Shown in pieces: positions 15,665-28,700 of a stretch of 64,000 nt of DNA. The notes beneath the pieces were generated by a model. The model saw only the letters and a list, made by a program, of their open reading frames with translations. It ran no database searches and was not told the origin of the DNA. The DNA comes from Krasilnikovozyma curviuscula (taxonomy: Eukaryota; Basidiomycota; Tremellomycetes; Cystofilobasidiales; Mrakiaceae). Made by a program: the position numbers and the translations under genes. The stretch's first letter is position 1, and each line of letters starts with the position of its first letter. The stretch lies in contig MVAQ01000002.1 in NCBI GenBank assembly GCA_014825775.1, positions 62,001 to 126,000 of the forward strand. Direction: 5' to 3'.

Positions 15665-18600
15665 CTACACTATCGACGATATTATATCAGACTTCTGAGA
15701 CTGTTCAGGTTCTGGGTCGTGCCTGAGAAGTTTCAATCCCAAATCTAACCACTCAGACTGGCTGTCCGTCATCTTGTTGCGCATCTTGGACGAGATAGCC
15801 GAGTTGATCTGAGAACGAAGGTGTTTGAGGGCGAGGAGGACTTGGGGTGACGCTACAAGTTTGATCTTTCGGTCTAGATACACGGTGCAGGATGTGAGCT
15901 GAATGGAGACACGAATCTCATTCGTTAGTCGACACGTTACTATACAAGCTGACGATCAATACAACTCACTTTGAAATCTAGTTCTCCACACAACAACAGT
16001 AATGACAGAGTCTCTACAGGCCCAGTCTCCCAAGCGTAAAGCCTCTTGGAGAACATGATAGTGAAGAATACTAGGTGGTCGGTTCCAAAGTCTGCAACCT
16101 TTGTCCTGAAGTTGACCGATGATGGGTGCAAGGAAGCAGGTTGATTGTTGGAGAAGGTGCGAAGTTGCCCGGTTTGAGGATCAACCGAAAGAATTTTAGG
16201 GAACAGACCACAGGCTAGTGCTGAAGAGATCAAGAAGGTGGAAGCCGAATTGACGTCCAGTGCTGGTGGGATGGGTAAGAACTTTGATTTATTTCTTGAG
16301 AACCGAGCTCTGCAAAAATTTCAGAGACGGTGTCAGTCAGATGCTTGAAGGTCCAAGCAACGAAGGGAAGCTCACCTGTTGATCTGTACCTTCTCATAAT
16401 CGGAAACCTCTACAAATCCGGAGTCGACCAAGTATCTAGATAAGAAAAATGAAAATAAGTCTCTGGGTACAGAACAAGGTTGAGACTTAGAATTTACGAG
16501 AACAGCTGTTGACGAAGCTCCTCAATTTGCTGCAGATTCTGATGCGACAAGTAGTTTTTTCGACAAAACTGTCGAACAAAACCAGGATTCGCTGAAGCTC
16601 GCCTCCAACTAGAGAAAGCGTTATGCAGAGTAAGGAAATCACTGTTATCTGAGGGTGGGAAAGCCAGTGCGAAATTCGGTGTTAGTCCTTACTCGACCTG
16701 ACTATCAGACTTGAAAATCTCCACGTACCAACTTTGAAGCTAGCTTTCGCTCTGTCAGCTTCCTGTTCCAAACCAAATGGAGCGACGAAGGGCGATTTTC
16801 CGTTCAGAGCCGCTGCGATCGTTAAAGCTGGATCTAAGCACTTGAAGAGGGCGGCAATAAGCAAGAATTTGCCCAAATGAACGTCCATCGGAAGTTTACT
16901 GAGCAATCGACCCATAGGTGTAATCTCTTCATTGGATGTCAGAGCCTTGACTTCAACCAGTGAAGAGACTGCTCTTTGAATGTTGAGTGCAAGAGGCGGA
17001 TCTAGTGCTTTCGACAAGACATCCTCGATCGAAGAACCAAGTTTAATCTTGAGGATCTTGATGCGGAGCGCGAGGTCTTGAAGTGAGAGACGGAGCATTT
17101 CAGGAAGCGGGTGATCTTGCAGCTGCATGAGAAGAGGTACATATTAGTTGAAGACTTCTCAAACTACACTGCGACTCGAATTACTTACTTGCGTGTCGTG
17201 TTTAAGTTTAGTAAAAAGATGAAATGCGAGACCGTTCTGAACACGACCTGCTCTACCTCGTCGTTGAGAAGCATTGCTTTTGGCAATGTAACACTCGACA
17301 AGTTTCGATATTTGGCGCTTCTCGTCAAATCTTGTTTTGAAAACGAGACAGCGTTAGCGACTACTCGTAGAAGGGAACGCAATGGAGGTTCAGAAACTCG
17401 CCTCATCTCTCTATGTTTTCCAGTGTCAATTACACAGGTGATATCTGGAATGGTAACACCTGTCTCGGCAATATTGGTGGAGATCACAATCTTCCGCACC
17501 CCCGGTGGCATGGCGTTGAAGACTGCACCTTGGTTCTCGGATGAAATTGTTGAGTGTAACGGGAAGATTCTGAAAGCATCTGAGCCAAAGTGTTGGTGGT
17601 CCTGTAGAATATCGTTCATTCGGCGGATCTCATTCAGACCGGGTAAGAAAATCAGAATGGCTTGAGAATAAGTGATCCAATCGGATTCGCCGAAACAAAG
17701 CTTTTCGAGGAGAGCATTAATCTATAATTTAGATAATTAGATCAGAACTAGTCGGAACCATTGGCTGGATGAAGATTTTCTCACCAAGTCGTAAGGAATG
17801 AGCCGTTCGTCCAACAAGTTAACTGTCTCAACCGTTTTGGGGCCATACTTTTTTTCTAGTTTGACAGGAACCAACGACTTCTCACCACCTTCCTCATCAT
17901 CATCTTCGACGACCGCATCTTCATTCCAGTCCATTTTGTTTCGTACTTTGCCAAACTTGTCCCAACGCCTGGCGTAAGGCGAGTCTGCATTGATGGACCA
18001 TTGACTGTATTCCAATCTAGAACAAGGAAAATGTTTATTAAAATTAACGTGGTATTTCATGGAAGTGACTACTTACGCATCTTCCAAGAACATGGTAGTG
18101 ACTGGGAACGTCCTACCGGGAACAGATAGAGTAGGGCAACCACCAAAGAAGTCAGAAATCTTCTCTGCATCAACTGTAGCACTCATGAGAACGACACTAA
18201 GAGAATCGACAAAGAAATTTTAGATGTTGCAACAGAGGAAAAAATTTATTTAGCTTCATCTCACCGAAGATCTTTACGCTGCTCCATAAGTGACTTGAGA
18301 ACAATAAGCAAGAAGTCGGAATCGATTGAGCGTTCGTGTACTTCATCAACTATGATGTGAGTGATTTCATCAAAAGCAGTACCCTTGCCCCCAGGACCAC
18401 TTCCTCCTTCAAGCATTCTGAGGGCGATTCCGTTGGTAACGAAAGCGAGACGCTTGAGAACGATTAATGGATGTCAGTATCGCTTCATCGCTTCATTGCT
18501 GCAACAATGTCATAACACTTACCGTGTTTTTTGAGACACAGCTTTCTAACCTGATGGAGTATCCAACAAGAGAATTCCCAGTTCCAACTTGTCCTGGTGC

Positions 18601-21198
18601 GTCACCCAGTTCTTGAGAGACTCTCTGAGCAAGAGAGATCGCAGAGATTCTTCGGGGCTCTGTGACGTAGATCTTGCAAGGCTTCCCTTTGGACAGTTGA
18701 TCCTCAAGGAGGAAGGACGGAAGTTGAGTTGATTTACCACAGCCTGTTTCACCGCTGAGAACCAGTATCTGAGACTTGTCCAAAATGTCAACAATTTGCT
18801 GGCGGTAGGCGGCGATCGGAAGCGAGTTTCGCTGTTCAAGCATGTTCTGGTACGCTGCTGACGATTGCCTGCGTTCGAAAGAATCCTTCAGGTACATCGA
18901 GACTGCTGCTTCTTCGGAGTCTGTATCAAGATTGAAGTCTGCTGAGGGTGGTGGTAGCCCGTTCGGGAAAGCTGGAATTTTAGCGTAGGTAGTTGGCTTG
19001 ACAATAGGTGACTATTGAAAGCAGGAAGGACATTAGAATGTGGAAATTTCAAGGGAAGCAACAAAATACTCACTTTTGGATCGGCCTGAGGAAGAATTAA
19101 CCTAGAATCAAGAATGCTGCGGAGGGATGACCAAACGGTTCTCTTCTCCTTGTCAACCTCAACCTTTCGCATTTCATCCAACTCATCCCAAAGATCCTTG
19201 AATACCACTGGCAGCTGTCTCCAAAGCCCCTTTTCACCTTTACCCTCGACAACATTTAGCTCATGTAAAGCCAACGTTGCAACGAAGTTGTCGGCTTCAG
19301 CAGATGTCCAGCATCCTGTGTCATCCATTTTCCATTCCTGCTCCCGATTACCTGCCCATCGAATCTTGAGGGAAGAACGACAAGCTCTAAAAGATCCTGA
19401 TAATGAGTTGTAGTCCATAACGGCGTATCGATCGAGTTTTACCACGAGAGTGTGTAAGAGGGAGCGAGGTGTCGGTGTGGAGTTGGAATGGTGCTTGGGT
19501 AGAGCCATTTGTCGGACGGTGATTGTTGTTCCACTGTTGGAGTCAACTTCTGAAGCTGGCATTTCATCCAAAAGTTTTCCGAAAAACCCGCCGTCTCCAT
19601 CGCCAGATCCCGTGGAGGTAGCATCATCCTCAACTTGCCCAAAGATGTCAACAACTGGCTTGTCAGACGATGATTGTTGTGGGTCTAGTGAGATGCTCGC
19701 AGTTTTTGTCAAATCTGCTGGAGTTTCTGAAAGAAGTGGGAGGTTGACTGGATCGCTGAGCTTCAGTTTCCCGGCGAGTCGGTCTTCGAGTTCAGCTTGT
19801 TGTGCCTTCAGACTCAAAGCTCGATACTCAGCATCTGGACAGTGAAATTTAGTCATTATCTATTAATCATCGATTATGCAGAATGTTAAAACTCACCAGC
19901 GTCCTTTTGGTTGAACAAATAGCTGGCTTTGATAAGATCCATCTTTCTCTTGATCTTCGCAGCTTCTTCACCATGTCCAGCCATGGCTACACCAAGAGAA
20001 AGAATAGGCTTCTTCTTGTTCCCTTTTACTGGCTTGACTCCACCGCCAAGAGCATCTAACTTAACTCTGAGCTTAGCCCACTCCAAACTTGGGCTCAGAT
20101 CGTCTATCTTGTCGTCCTCGTCTGAATCGCTGACATCTGGAGTTGAAGTAGCGGAGGTGTAAGTCAGCATCCTTGATTTTACAGCTGGAGCTGGAGCTGA
20201 ATGAACTTGAGGGCTGCGAGGTACACGGTCGATGGAGGGTGACGCAGGAACTGTGCGAGGTGTTTTGTTGGCGAAGGAGGGTGAAAATGGCGTTGGTGGC
20301 ATATTCGAGACTTCTTGTTTGGAGGGGGCCCAGTCACCGAGATGCAACACTTCGTCTTCTGAGCAATGCAGAAAGAGCCATTCAAAACAGTCTTCCAGCT
20401 CCCACGAGTTGGTCTTTCGGAGACATTCTTCCACTCGTTCTTTGTCGAAGCCCAGTTTGGTGAGGATACCATGCGAGATCGCGAGTCTAAGAAGGAGTTT
20501 CTCCGAATCCGATGGAGAGAATTGGACGACTAGCGACAAGATTAATCAAAGAAGTATCAGACGTCGTCCGCAAATGACAAATGCAGCACGAGTGGGTAGA
20601 ACTCACGAGGCTCATTCTCAGTTGACAATTTAATGATATTCAGAGCATTCTGCACTGCTGAAGGAGATATTGAGATGGTACCATAGGCCTTAGCCTGTCT
20701 CTTCTCGAAATCGATAGCCTGAGAACAACGTAGACTCATCAGCTGAAGAACGAAATTACTCAGAGAGTTACCAACTTGCCTTCAAGCCTCTGGAGACTTC
20801 TTTATCAACTTTCTCCTGCAGCTTCTCTACCAATCCTTGAAGATCCTTCTCTTCTTTCTCCCACTCATCATCTTCCGGTACCGACGTTACACCGTTTTCA
20901 TTGACCGCAATGCTAGACGCTGAAGAACCGTTGGCCTTCACATTTGCCCCATCTTGAGTAGCAGCACTATTGGAAGACAGTGAGCTTGATGCAGCCTTTT
21001 CTGGTTCGTTCAATTCGACTGGAGGCTCCAGCACTGGCGCAACCTTTTTGGGTACGGAAGCTGTTGCGAAAGGACGAGCTACCGCCCTAAGAAAACCCAG
21101 GATGAAGCCATAGAATCAGTACTGATTTAAATGGTGGGAGACGAAGTTCAAAGAGACTGAAGAACGTACGGGAGTGAAGATTTCTTCTTCTTTGCCAT
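15665..21198 (-). CDS. DExH-box RNA helicase, DHX29-like
   Basis: Multi-exon gene starting ATG 21196-21198 ([10 protein letters not shown]) and ending TAG 15665-15667, roughly 1,500 residues. The N-terminal third has a lysine-rich start, an acidic/charged linker, a UBA-like segment ([14 protein letters not shown], about 20,440) and a dsRBD-like region before the core. The helicase core shows motif [10 protein letters not shown] (about 18,750), Ia TEPRRISA, motif II DEVH (about 18,345), motif III SAT (about 18,290), motif [13 protein letters not shown] (about 17,450) and motif [10 protein letters not shown] (about 17,260), then ratchet and OB-fold regions. An acidic insert at about 17,880-17,940 lies within the RecA2 region. 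DHX29 binds the 40S subunit and helps scanning through structured leaders; fungal relatives (YLR419W group, DHX57) are close, so the exact subfamily is uncertain. Its upstream region is shared with nothing: uL1m ends 5' to it on the same strand. Confidence 0.88.
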
Positions 21199-21931
21199 TT
21201 TGTCAAGCCACCAGACTTCTGCTTCTCGATCAAGCCTCTATTACAACCCACTCAGACCTTCAAATTTGCGTTCTGTTACCAACTGATGTCCTTCGTTCAG
21301 CCTTGGAGCTGCTCTTCGAACGTCAGGCCTCCCTTCCTATTCAAATGGTCCTGCTCTCGACAAAGACCACCCAACCAGTCTTTTCAAACTCACTCTTGGT
21401 GAACACGCCCACTAGATTGTGAGCTTGGTGATTATGTCTTGGCCAGTACTTTAGAAAAGCTTGATAAATTATCTAGCTCGATCTAGCGAGCAGGATTTTC
21501 TGACGTCTCTTCGAGATGAGAAACAGAAGAACGGTAAGCGTTTCCCGCTCTTCGATAAGGCTTCTGCTGGACTTCTGAGTGATTTGGGAGCCTATAAATG
21601 TATTAAAGTACGTCGAAGTGACCAAAGGGGCGGGCAATGTGGTATGGATCCTGAGGAACCGGAAGAACGAACGAACGCGCCTAGTCACAACTAGTCATGT
21701 CACCAAAAAAATTACCTCTGAATTTCTTTGTCTCAAGAAGAGAATTGGGATACAAAAGGATATTTTGCATAGAGAAAGAAGAAAGGGCAAGCTATGATTA
21801 TTGTATCTGTTGCTCTGTTGGTCGGCGAGAAGTTGCGCTGCAACGATGCAATTGCGGAATTTCCATCTTAAGCATGTCTGACAGTCAAAATAACATACAG
21901 CTCATGATCACAAGGCTTTACGTCAGTAACC
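21199..21931. other. Helicase promoter region and uL1m 3' flank
   Basis: 733 bases between two genes on the minus strand. They must contain the helicase promoter and the end of the uL1m transcript. Only short, unconserved frames are visible. Confidence 0.5.
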
Positions 21932-23670
21932 TTACGCCTGTTCGCCGACAACAACGTCTTCCTTGTTGTTCCATTTCCCAAACTGGCCGATGACTCCAGG
22001 CGCCTCTCTACCCTTGTCCCAAACCTTCCAAGAGTGTCTCTTTCCCTTCTTCTTACTCTGGTTCTCAGCCTTCTTCTTCTCTTCAGCTGCCTGTCGAACA
22101 GCTTCGGCAGCCTGCCATTCTTCCCCTCCATAATCTGCTAGGTCGACGTCGAAACCCCACAAATCAACCCCAACTTCTTGAGAGATTTCATTACCGGAGT
22201 CGCTGACGGTTCTGAGTTTAGCATGTTTGATTCCTCGTTCTGTAAAATAAGGGAAAAGATGTCAGATGTCGAACGTTGATGAAATTTTGTTGTAAAATTC
22301 TAACCTTTTTTCCCCGATTTATCCAAAAGATCTTCTTCGACAATCAGGAAAGGAATCTCAGCAACTGCCTTCTTCATGTACTCCAGGTTCTTGTTCACCT
22401 CCTCAAAAGTGAACTCCGCCTGTTATTTGAAGCAATATTTGAAGCAATACGCAGACGAAAACATAAGCCTTTGCTCGAGTCAAAAAAGGAGTAAAGATTC
22501 ACCCACCCTCGCAACTTTCACCAAAAACACCCCGTCACCATCTGATATGACCTCCAACTTCCCTAGGTTATCTTTCACCGCCTGCTCGATGTTGTCGACG
22601 ACTGTACCTCGTCGGACGGACGGCACCAAGTTAAGCTTTCCGAGGAAGGGGACCAGAGTTCGATTGGAGGTGATGGAACGTAATGATGCTGACGTTGTAA
22701 GGAGAGAATCTGGAACTGGGAGTTCGCCGCTCATGAGCTAAAAAAAATAGCAAGCCAATGGGTCAGGAATTTTATTCACAGTGCGCTCCTAGACGACAGA
22801 TAGACTGTCGCTGTCGTCAGGGCTCAAAGACAAATACTTAAACCTCACCTTTTCCATCATCTCTTCGTCTCCAGCTTCCTTCGCACCGGCGTTCAGCGCC
22901 AGGATCCTCTCCTGTTCGCTCGTTGAGAAAAAGTAGACGACCGGCGTGCTGCCTTCCAGTTCTGGGTTGACGGGCCATGCGATGGACGTTCGTAGAAGCT
23001 GATTACCTTTTTCTGATTCAGCATGTAGTCGGAGGTACACTGAAGTTTGGGGTCGGAGCACTTCCCAAGCCTGTGTGGGATTTCAAGCGAGGAGAATGGA
23101 CAGGTTCAACCAGACAGCAGTACCAATTGAAGCAAAGAAAAGCAAATAAATCGTTATAAGTGAGGAGTTATACATTTTTGGGACGAGACAAGCCAATATG
23201 AGGGCTCAATTGCCCGAAAGTAGCACTTCGTTCGTCTTCTCATTTTCCATATGATAAAACGAATTCTTCCAAGCTGCCCGCACATAACTCGGCTCCAGAA
23301 AAGAAAAGAGATGAGAACATACCTTTATCAGTCTCCAAGCCTCTGCTCGCGTCCTAGCGAACTCATCGATACCTCTCGATGACAGTAGAGCTCGGTTTGC
23401 TATGTCTTCATGTAACTCGATGTTGAAGCGAGCTTTCTTGTCGATGTTGAATATCGAGCCGTAGTTGTTCACTGGAGATGTGGCATGCCTTCTCCACTGT
23501 TAAGCAAGGAAGACCCAGAAGAGGACGAAGCTTGTCAGTTGGGATTGAAAAGGAACGAAGATACGGCTGATTTTATTGGGACGTACAGCATGAGGAGCAC
23601 TCTTCTTCACTGATCGTGATATTATAGGTCTCGATACCGTCGAGCAGCTGGCGACACAGCACACAGACAT
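21932..23670 (-). CDS. MRPL1: Mitochondrial large-subunit ribosomal protein uL1m
   Basis: Six exons: 23670-23587, 23496-23323, 23070-22849, 22737-22507, 22419-22305 and 22239-21932, total 1,134 bases, 377 residues. The first 28 residues are basic and Ser-rich without acidic residues, as in a mitochondrial presequence. The body follows the bacterial L1 plan: a domain with ILALNAGAKEAGDEEMMEKL and GELPVPDSLLTT, the hallmark VPFLGKLNLVPSVRRGTV (L1 has [24 protein letters not shown]), then NIEQAVKDN and a segment ending in FTFEEVNKNLEYM. uL1 binds 23S-type rRNA at the L1 stalk near the E site. The C-terminal ~70 residues are charged and lysine-rich, an extension beyond the bacterial protein. It is divergent from the MBOAT gene. 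Confidence 0.85.
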
Positions 23671-24105
23671 TTTGGTGGGTTTGGTTGAGGTGTTCCTCTC
23701 ACTTTTTTTTCCCGCCGCAAGTGCGCACCGACAACATTGGCTGTTTTTCCATTTCTGTCTCGGGCTAATGAAATTCTTGGGGGTGGAAGAAGCATCTGCA
23801 TAGTAGGACTGTTAGAATAGACTGATTGCTCAAGACTGAACAGGCGACGAGAGGTAAGCGAAAGCAGCGACGCACACAGCACGTTCAGTCAGGAGGTACT
23901 AAGTAACACCCGTTATCTTCCATCAAGTAGAACCGAATATCCTCACAAGAATAAAAAAAAGAGGACTGTCGTCGTTCAGTCGTGGTTGAAGGATAATATC
24001 CAGGTAAGTAACTTTCATTTCATCTCTCCTGCTTTCAAAGTGAGGTTCCTAGCTGATCTATAAGTTACATACACACAGCGTGTATACTATATCTTTCTTA
24101 TCAGA
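23671..24105. promoter_or_regulatory. Divergent promoter region, uL1m / MBOAT gene
   Basis: 435 bases between the start codons of two divergent genes. It contains T-rich and A-rich runs (about 23,703 and 23,950). No TATA box or known factor site can be assigned. Confidence 0.5.
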
Positions 24106-25311
24106 ATGCTCTTTTCCCCTTTTCCACAACGACGTCCATTGTCTGTGGACTTGTTCCCTTCATTCGTCCAGCTGGTGATCTCTCTGTCAGCGATGGCTTA
24201 TCTCGTCCAACACCCAAATACTCGCATGTATCGTCTAGCCCTATCTCCGTTTGCATTGTTTCCTCTGGTTCAGCTGCTAGGTGGCATCGACATTAAGAGT
24301 GAGAGTCACCATTCGCGCCATGCTCATCCTCACGTTTTGTTGACAATTATATCATTGCTGCTGTTCTTCCTTAATACAGATCCCGGAGTCAACCTTACCT
24401 TCAATTTCATATTATCCACTGCTACGATATTCTACCTCGCCCTCGTGCCACGACTTGCTCTCGTTTCGCAACCTTACATTTACGACTCATCAGCCAAACA
24501 ACCAATTTCAAAAACTATTCATCTGCTCTTAACGCCGCGACTGAGCAACTGGTCAACATCATATTTCAGGTCTCGTCCGGTGAAATCAACCCGGTCTGCG
24601 TTCCACCACCTCATCCTGGGTTGTGGCGAAGCATCGGTGATAGTGTGTTGCGCTTTTGGGCTCAGCTTAGCACCGTTTGAAGCAAGAACAAAACGGCCTT
24701 CAGTACTTGATATCCGCACTTCTCTTCCTCTATCATTCAAAACTGACAACCCTCAAGCGTACGAGATCCTTTCAGCCTCACCAGCGCTTAGATTCCTTAT
24801 CACATTCTTCAATTCCTTACCCTCAGGCTTCGCCGCATTCCTGATGGTCGACACTGTTTCTCATCTTTCATCGTCACTTCTCATCTTCCTCGGCCAGCCC
24901 GACATGGGCGACTCTCTCTTCGACGCGCCTTGGGCGAGCGGGAGCGTGAGAGAGTTCTGGTCGAAAAGATGGCACCAACTCCTCCGGCCAACGTTCGCCT
25001 TTTACGTACAGCGCCTCCCCCCTTTTTTTTCCACGTTCTCAGTTTTCTTGCTCTCAGGCCTCCTGCATGAGATGCCCCTGTTTACCGTCGGAAAGGAGTT
25101 CAACCTCAACTCGAAGGTGGTCTGGTTCTTCATGGTCCAGCCTATCGCGTTTGAGCTGGAAAATCTGTGGTGTCAAGCTACAGGAAAAAGAGTTGGTGGG
25201 AGATGGGGTACAGCTTGGATGTGGTGTTGGTTTGCCATGACAAGCGTGTTGCTGACAGAGGGCTATCAGGAACAGGGGATGGTAGATGGGGTTTTGTATG
25301 AGCTGGTGTAG
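24106..25311 (+). CDS. Wax-synthase-like MBOAT acyltransferase
   Basis: One uninterrupted frame of 401 residues, in contrast to the intron-rich neighbours. At least seven or eight hydrophobic membrane-spanning segments are visible. Near residue 288 there is FWSKRWHQLLRP, the FW-x-x-R/K-WH block of the wax-synthase-like MBOAT family, and near residue 320 SGLLHE, with the conserved membrane His. Members transfer acyl groups to alcohols or to sesquiterpenoid or lipid hydroxyls in the endoplasmic reticulum; in basidiomycetes these genes are numerous and mostly uncharacterised. Here the gene sits between ribosomal protein and orphan genes, with no biosynthetic cluster around it. The acyl acceptor is unknown. 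Confidence 0.8.
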   Translation: MLFSPFPQRRPLSVDLFPSFVQLVISLSAMAYLVQHPNTRMYRLALSPFALFPLVQLLGGIDIKSESHHSRHAHPHVLLTIISLLLFFLNTDPGVNLTFNFILSTATIFYLALVPRLALVSQPYIYDSSAKQPISKTIHLLLTPRLSNWSTSYFRSRPVKSTRSAFHHLILGCGEASVIVCCAFGLSLAPFEARTKRPSVLDIRTSLPLSFKTDNPQAYEILSASPALRFLITFFNSLPSGFAAFLMVDTVSHLSSSLLIFLGQPDMGDSLFDAPWASGSVREFWSKRWHQLLRPTFAFYVQRLPPFFSTFSVFLLSGLLHEMPLFTVGKEFNLNSKVVWFFMVQPIAFELENLWCQATGKRVGGRWGTAWMWCWFAMTSVLLTEGYQEQGMVDGVLYELV

Positions 25312-25505
25312 ACTCAGGCAACGCCTCTTGCTTGGTTAGACATTTTATATTATTATTTTTTGATGGAAGCGATACAATCAACAGACATATCAAATGGTGG
25401 AGGTAATAAGGAGCCAGTCGCAAAGGTATGTACAGAGGACACTCTCTGAGCTTGTGCTGAGAACGTACAAAGACCAGCAATGAAGTATATAACGTGCTAG
25501 GCCGT

Positions 25506-27034
25506 TTAGACCGCGTGAGTCGCCCCTCTAAGGGAAGAGACGGTGATCTCATCCATATCCGCTACTGGAGAGGCTGATCTGATGGATTTTGGTGGAGACG
25601 GTGGTAGTTCTGGGAAGGGTATGTAGGATGGGTTCTTCTTGAAATTATTAATCGGAGATTCCTAAAGACACTGTGAAAGTCAGCGACGAAAGTAGAACAG
25701 CACCAGGCAGAAGAGACAAACCTTGGGTGGCAATGGGAATGCTTCCAAGGAAAGGTCAGTATCCGGAGTGATGATTCCGGCATGAGATGAAACAGTCTAA
25801 GCATTGAAAAATCAGATAAATAACCCTGTATATGAGTTGCAGTAAGACTTACAGTTTTGAGCGATGGTAAGTTCATGTCCACCGGCTCAGCCTGACGAAG
25901 GGGGAAAATGGGGTTATCAGCTGAAAGGAAACAACCTCAAAATGAAGGAATTTACTAACCTTGTCGACCTCGTTTAATTCCAGATCTCTTTTGTTGTTCA
26001 GTGGTTTCAGCTGAACAACAACTTCAACTTTTTCCTCTTCCGGCTTCATTTCGTCAACAATGACTTGCCTCTTATAATCGTTACAGAATATCTCAGGGAG
26101 TACTTGAGGAGCTGTAGTTCGATTTTCGAGAGTCTTTCTAGGAGAGCTTTCCTTAGAGGCGAGAACGATGGGAGCGGTGGTGTCAAATTCGAACGTCCAT
26201 AGGTCGATCGGAGGTGTTTTCTTCCTCTCAATCTTCCTTGGAGAACTCTTTGGAGAGTAGCAGGTCTTCTTGTTGCTCGGGGATACTTGGCCTTTGGAAG
26301 AGAGTTGAGAAAGAGTGGAAGTAGATAGGTCACAAATGTCCTGTGGGAGGTTGAGTTCGAGGACGGGTCTCGTGAGACCGGTACACATTCGTGCAGTTGT
26401 GAATGCCTCACGAAGAGGCGATGGCTCAGAGGGATGGTATGGAAGAAGCTATTGTAGTGTCTGGTTAGTGCTGACAAGAACGAGATTGCGCTGAAAAATG
26501 CTTACTGCATATTCTAAACGGCGAAGTTTAAGCTCAGCCACCGAATTCGAACGGGTGGATGCAATCTTGTGTCTGATATAGGTAATCAAGATCTAGTAGT
26601 AAAACCACCCTCAGTGATGCACAGGGAGTGAAGGAGGCAGAAAGGCGAGACGAACATCGGTAACGTAATTGATGTCTTGAGAGGACGAGGCCATCGCATC
26701 TTTGAGTACTTGGATAACTTGATTGGCTTTGGTGTATACCTGGTCTGTTTGGATATTGGGAATTTAGAGGACAAAGTCAATACTCTAGCTACGTCGTCGC
26801 AGAATATTTATACTCACCGGAGCCTCTTAAGGTATGAGCAGTCTTAAACGAGGAAAGAGATGGCAAATAGTTGCTCTTTTTTCTTGTACCTGAAGTAGTG
26901 TGAGTCCAAATCGATGAAGCTCTTTTCTCACTCTTGTTAGATTCGATGTAAGTTTCCCCACTTGATTCAGAGAGGAAGTTGGATGCACAAGACATGCTGT
27001 TCTTCCTACTTGAGATGGAGTATCGACTTGACAT
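25506..27034 (-). CDS. Hypothetical protein, multi-exon
   Basis: Starts at ATG 27032-27034 and ends TAA 25506-25508 after the last exon (about 25,672-25,506). Seven or so short exons can be followed through GT/AG signals, giving about 390 residues. The N-terminus is Ser/Arg-rich; the middle has a basic helical stretch (KLRRLEYA, about 26,520); the C-terminal half is rich in Pro, Ser, Lys and Glu with several SP/TP sites (SPRK repeated), typical of a disordered, phosphorylated protein. No domain is recognised. A cell-cycle-regulated target is only a guess from the SP-K sites. Splice limits in the central part are uncertain. Confidence 0.55.
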
Positions 27035-28700
27035 CCTCTCTCACTCTTAATTCTGGCTCTGACTGATGAGGTGGGTGGGTGTGATAGTTAGAAGGAAAGA
27101 GATAGGAGGATGAACTAGCAACGAACAAGGTCCAAATTCACGGATGATACCGGGAAAAAGTGAACTAATCCAGTTGCCATCGAAACCTTAACGTACCTGA
27201 GCACACAGTGTGACAACCACTGTTTGCAGCTCAATGGCATAAGAATTTAAACTTTGATAAGTACTTGAGCGGACGAACGAGGATAATGTTGGAGTTGCGA
27301 TTCGAACCCGAGACAGAAGAATCAAAACAAAGTTTCGCCTCGCGGTTGGAAAAGGCAATTATTGAAGTAGGCTAAGATGCTCGAGAAGGCAGCCGTTCTT
27401 CGAAGCTTTGGCACTTTCTATGACGAGGGTGAGTTTATTTGTCAGTACGAGAGGATCTAGTTCGAGCAGGTCCGCTGTGCCTGCGAAGAGTAAACAAAGT
27501 CAGTTACCGCCACAAAAACACTTCCCCCCCCCCGCCCCTTTTTTTATTTTTAATAAGATCTTCAGGCCGCTATACTTGATCAAGTACAGCTTCGCAAGCC
27601 TGATCTCCTACCTCATTTGCCTGGTAGGATTTTTGGGAGCTTTCCTTGTCGGTTTCATTCCCAACTTTCAGTCCCCCCCACTTCGAACAACAACGGTCAT
27701 AAAGTATATGGAAAGCAACAAAGCTTGCCAATTTTTTGTTTCTATTCAAGATCATCTCCTGTTTCTAATCGTGTTTGAGCGTTCAACCTGCTCACTAAGC
27801 ACCCCATTTTGATTTCAATTCGTTTTAGCCTCGCTTTGCGAAGAAAGGGTACCTCAAGCAGCTCCTCCTGAATCTATTCGCAGTCTCGTCATCGGGCATT
27901 CAATAAAATTCATCATTAGAGAATCAAGCTGAAGGGTTGGTTTGGTTTGTACAGCCGTCACCATGAAGCTTTCGTTCCCAAAGACCTATGGGCTTACCGT
28001 CCGCACTGGTCAATAATCCAGATCCTCTTCTTCGTCTTCGCTATCAGGTCTTCCTAAGTGTCAGAGATATCAGTCCTTCTCGCTTGCATATGAGTTAGAA
28101 AGGAATTACAACTCAAGCAAGGTTGTCATTGCTTCAGTGAACGGTCAACAGAGGTTCCATTGCGATCAGGTTCGCTCTTGAGATTAGCTTGGAAATGCAA
28201 GGGGCTTTAGAGCTCAGGATCTCTCAATGTTGGTAACGAAACCCACATCCAAGCCTCTGAAAATATGTTGGACATTCTCAAGATTGAAATTACACGGATG
28301 CGCCTTTCAAAGCCGAAGGAGTGAACAGCGTTGATCGCCTTTGCTCCATAGGAGGAAATCGCTCTGCTAGGAGGCGACTTGCAGATGCTACCAATTCATT
28401 ACCGCTTTTCTCAGGAAGATATTTTAAGAAGCATTAAATAACAGTGTGAAGATTGAGAAAGTTTCGTTCCTCAGTGTTATTCTCAGTGTTGGGTTGGTCT
28501 GTTTCGTTTCGTCACGCCGTTGCTGGCAGTGTCATTATCTACAGGGCTGTTCCACAACCAAAATACACCACACAGTGGTAGATGAGCATTTTCAACATCT
28601 CGTTGCTGATTGTCTGGTGATAGCAAGAGGACGTTCGCTTTGACTGTGGAAACGCTTCGTTTTAGATCTATGAACTTTGTCGCCTCCCCCAAACAATTTC
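27035..28700. other. Intergenic stretch without a recognised gene
   Basis: About 1.67 kb. A short ATG frame at 27378 ends at a GTGAGT donor-like site at about 27,429 and might be a first exon, but I cannot follow it. A C-run followed by a T-run lies at 27,524-27,557. The rest shows scattered frames only. It could hold a decayed or very short-exon gene; nothing firm is seen. Confidence 0.4.

Noticed and set aside
27285..27360. Possible tRNA on the minus strand (GGGTTCGAATC resembles a T-arm/B box)
   Set aside because: The T-stem does not pair well (two of five mismatches), no 5' acceptor partner for the 3' end exists upstream, and no A box is seen.
27524..27557. C-run followed by T-run as a possible regulatory element
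   Set aside because: Only low-complexity sequence; no gene start within reach.
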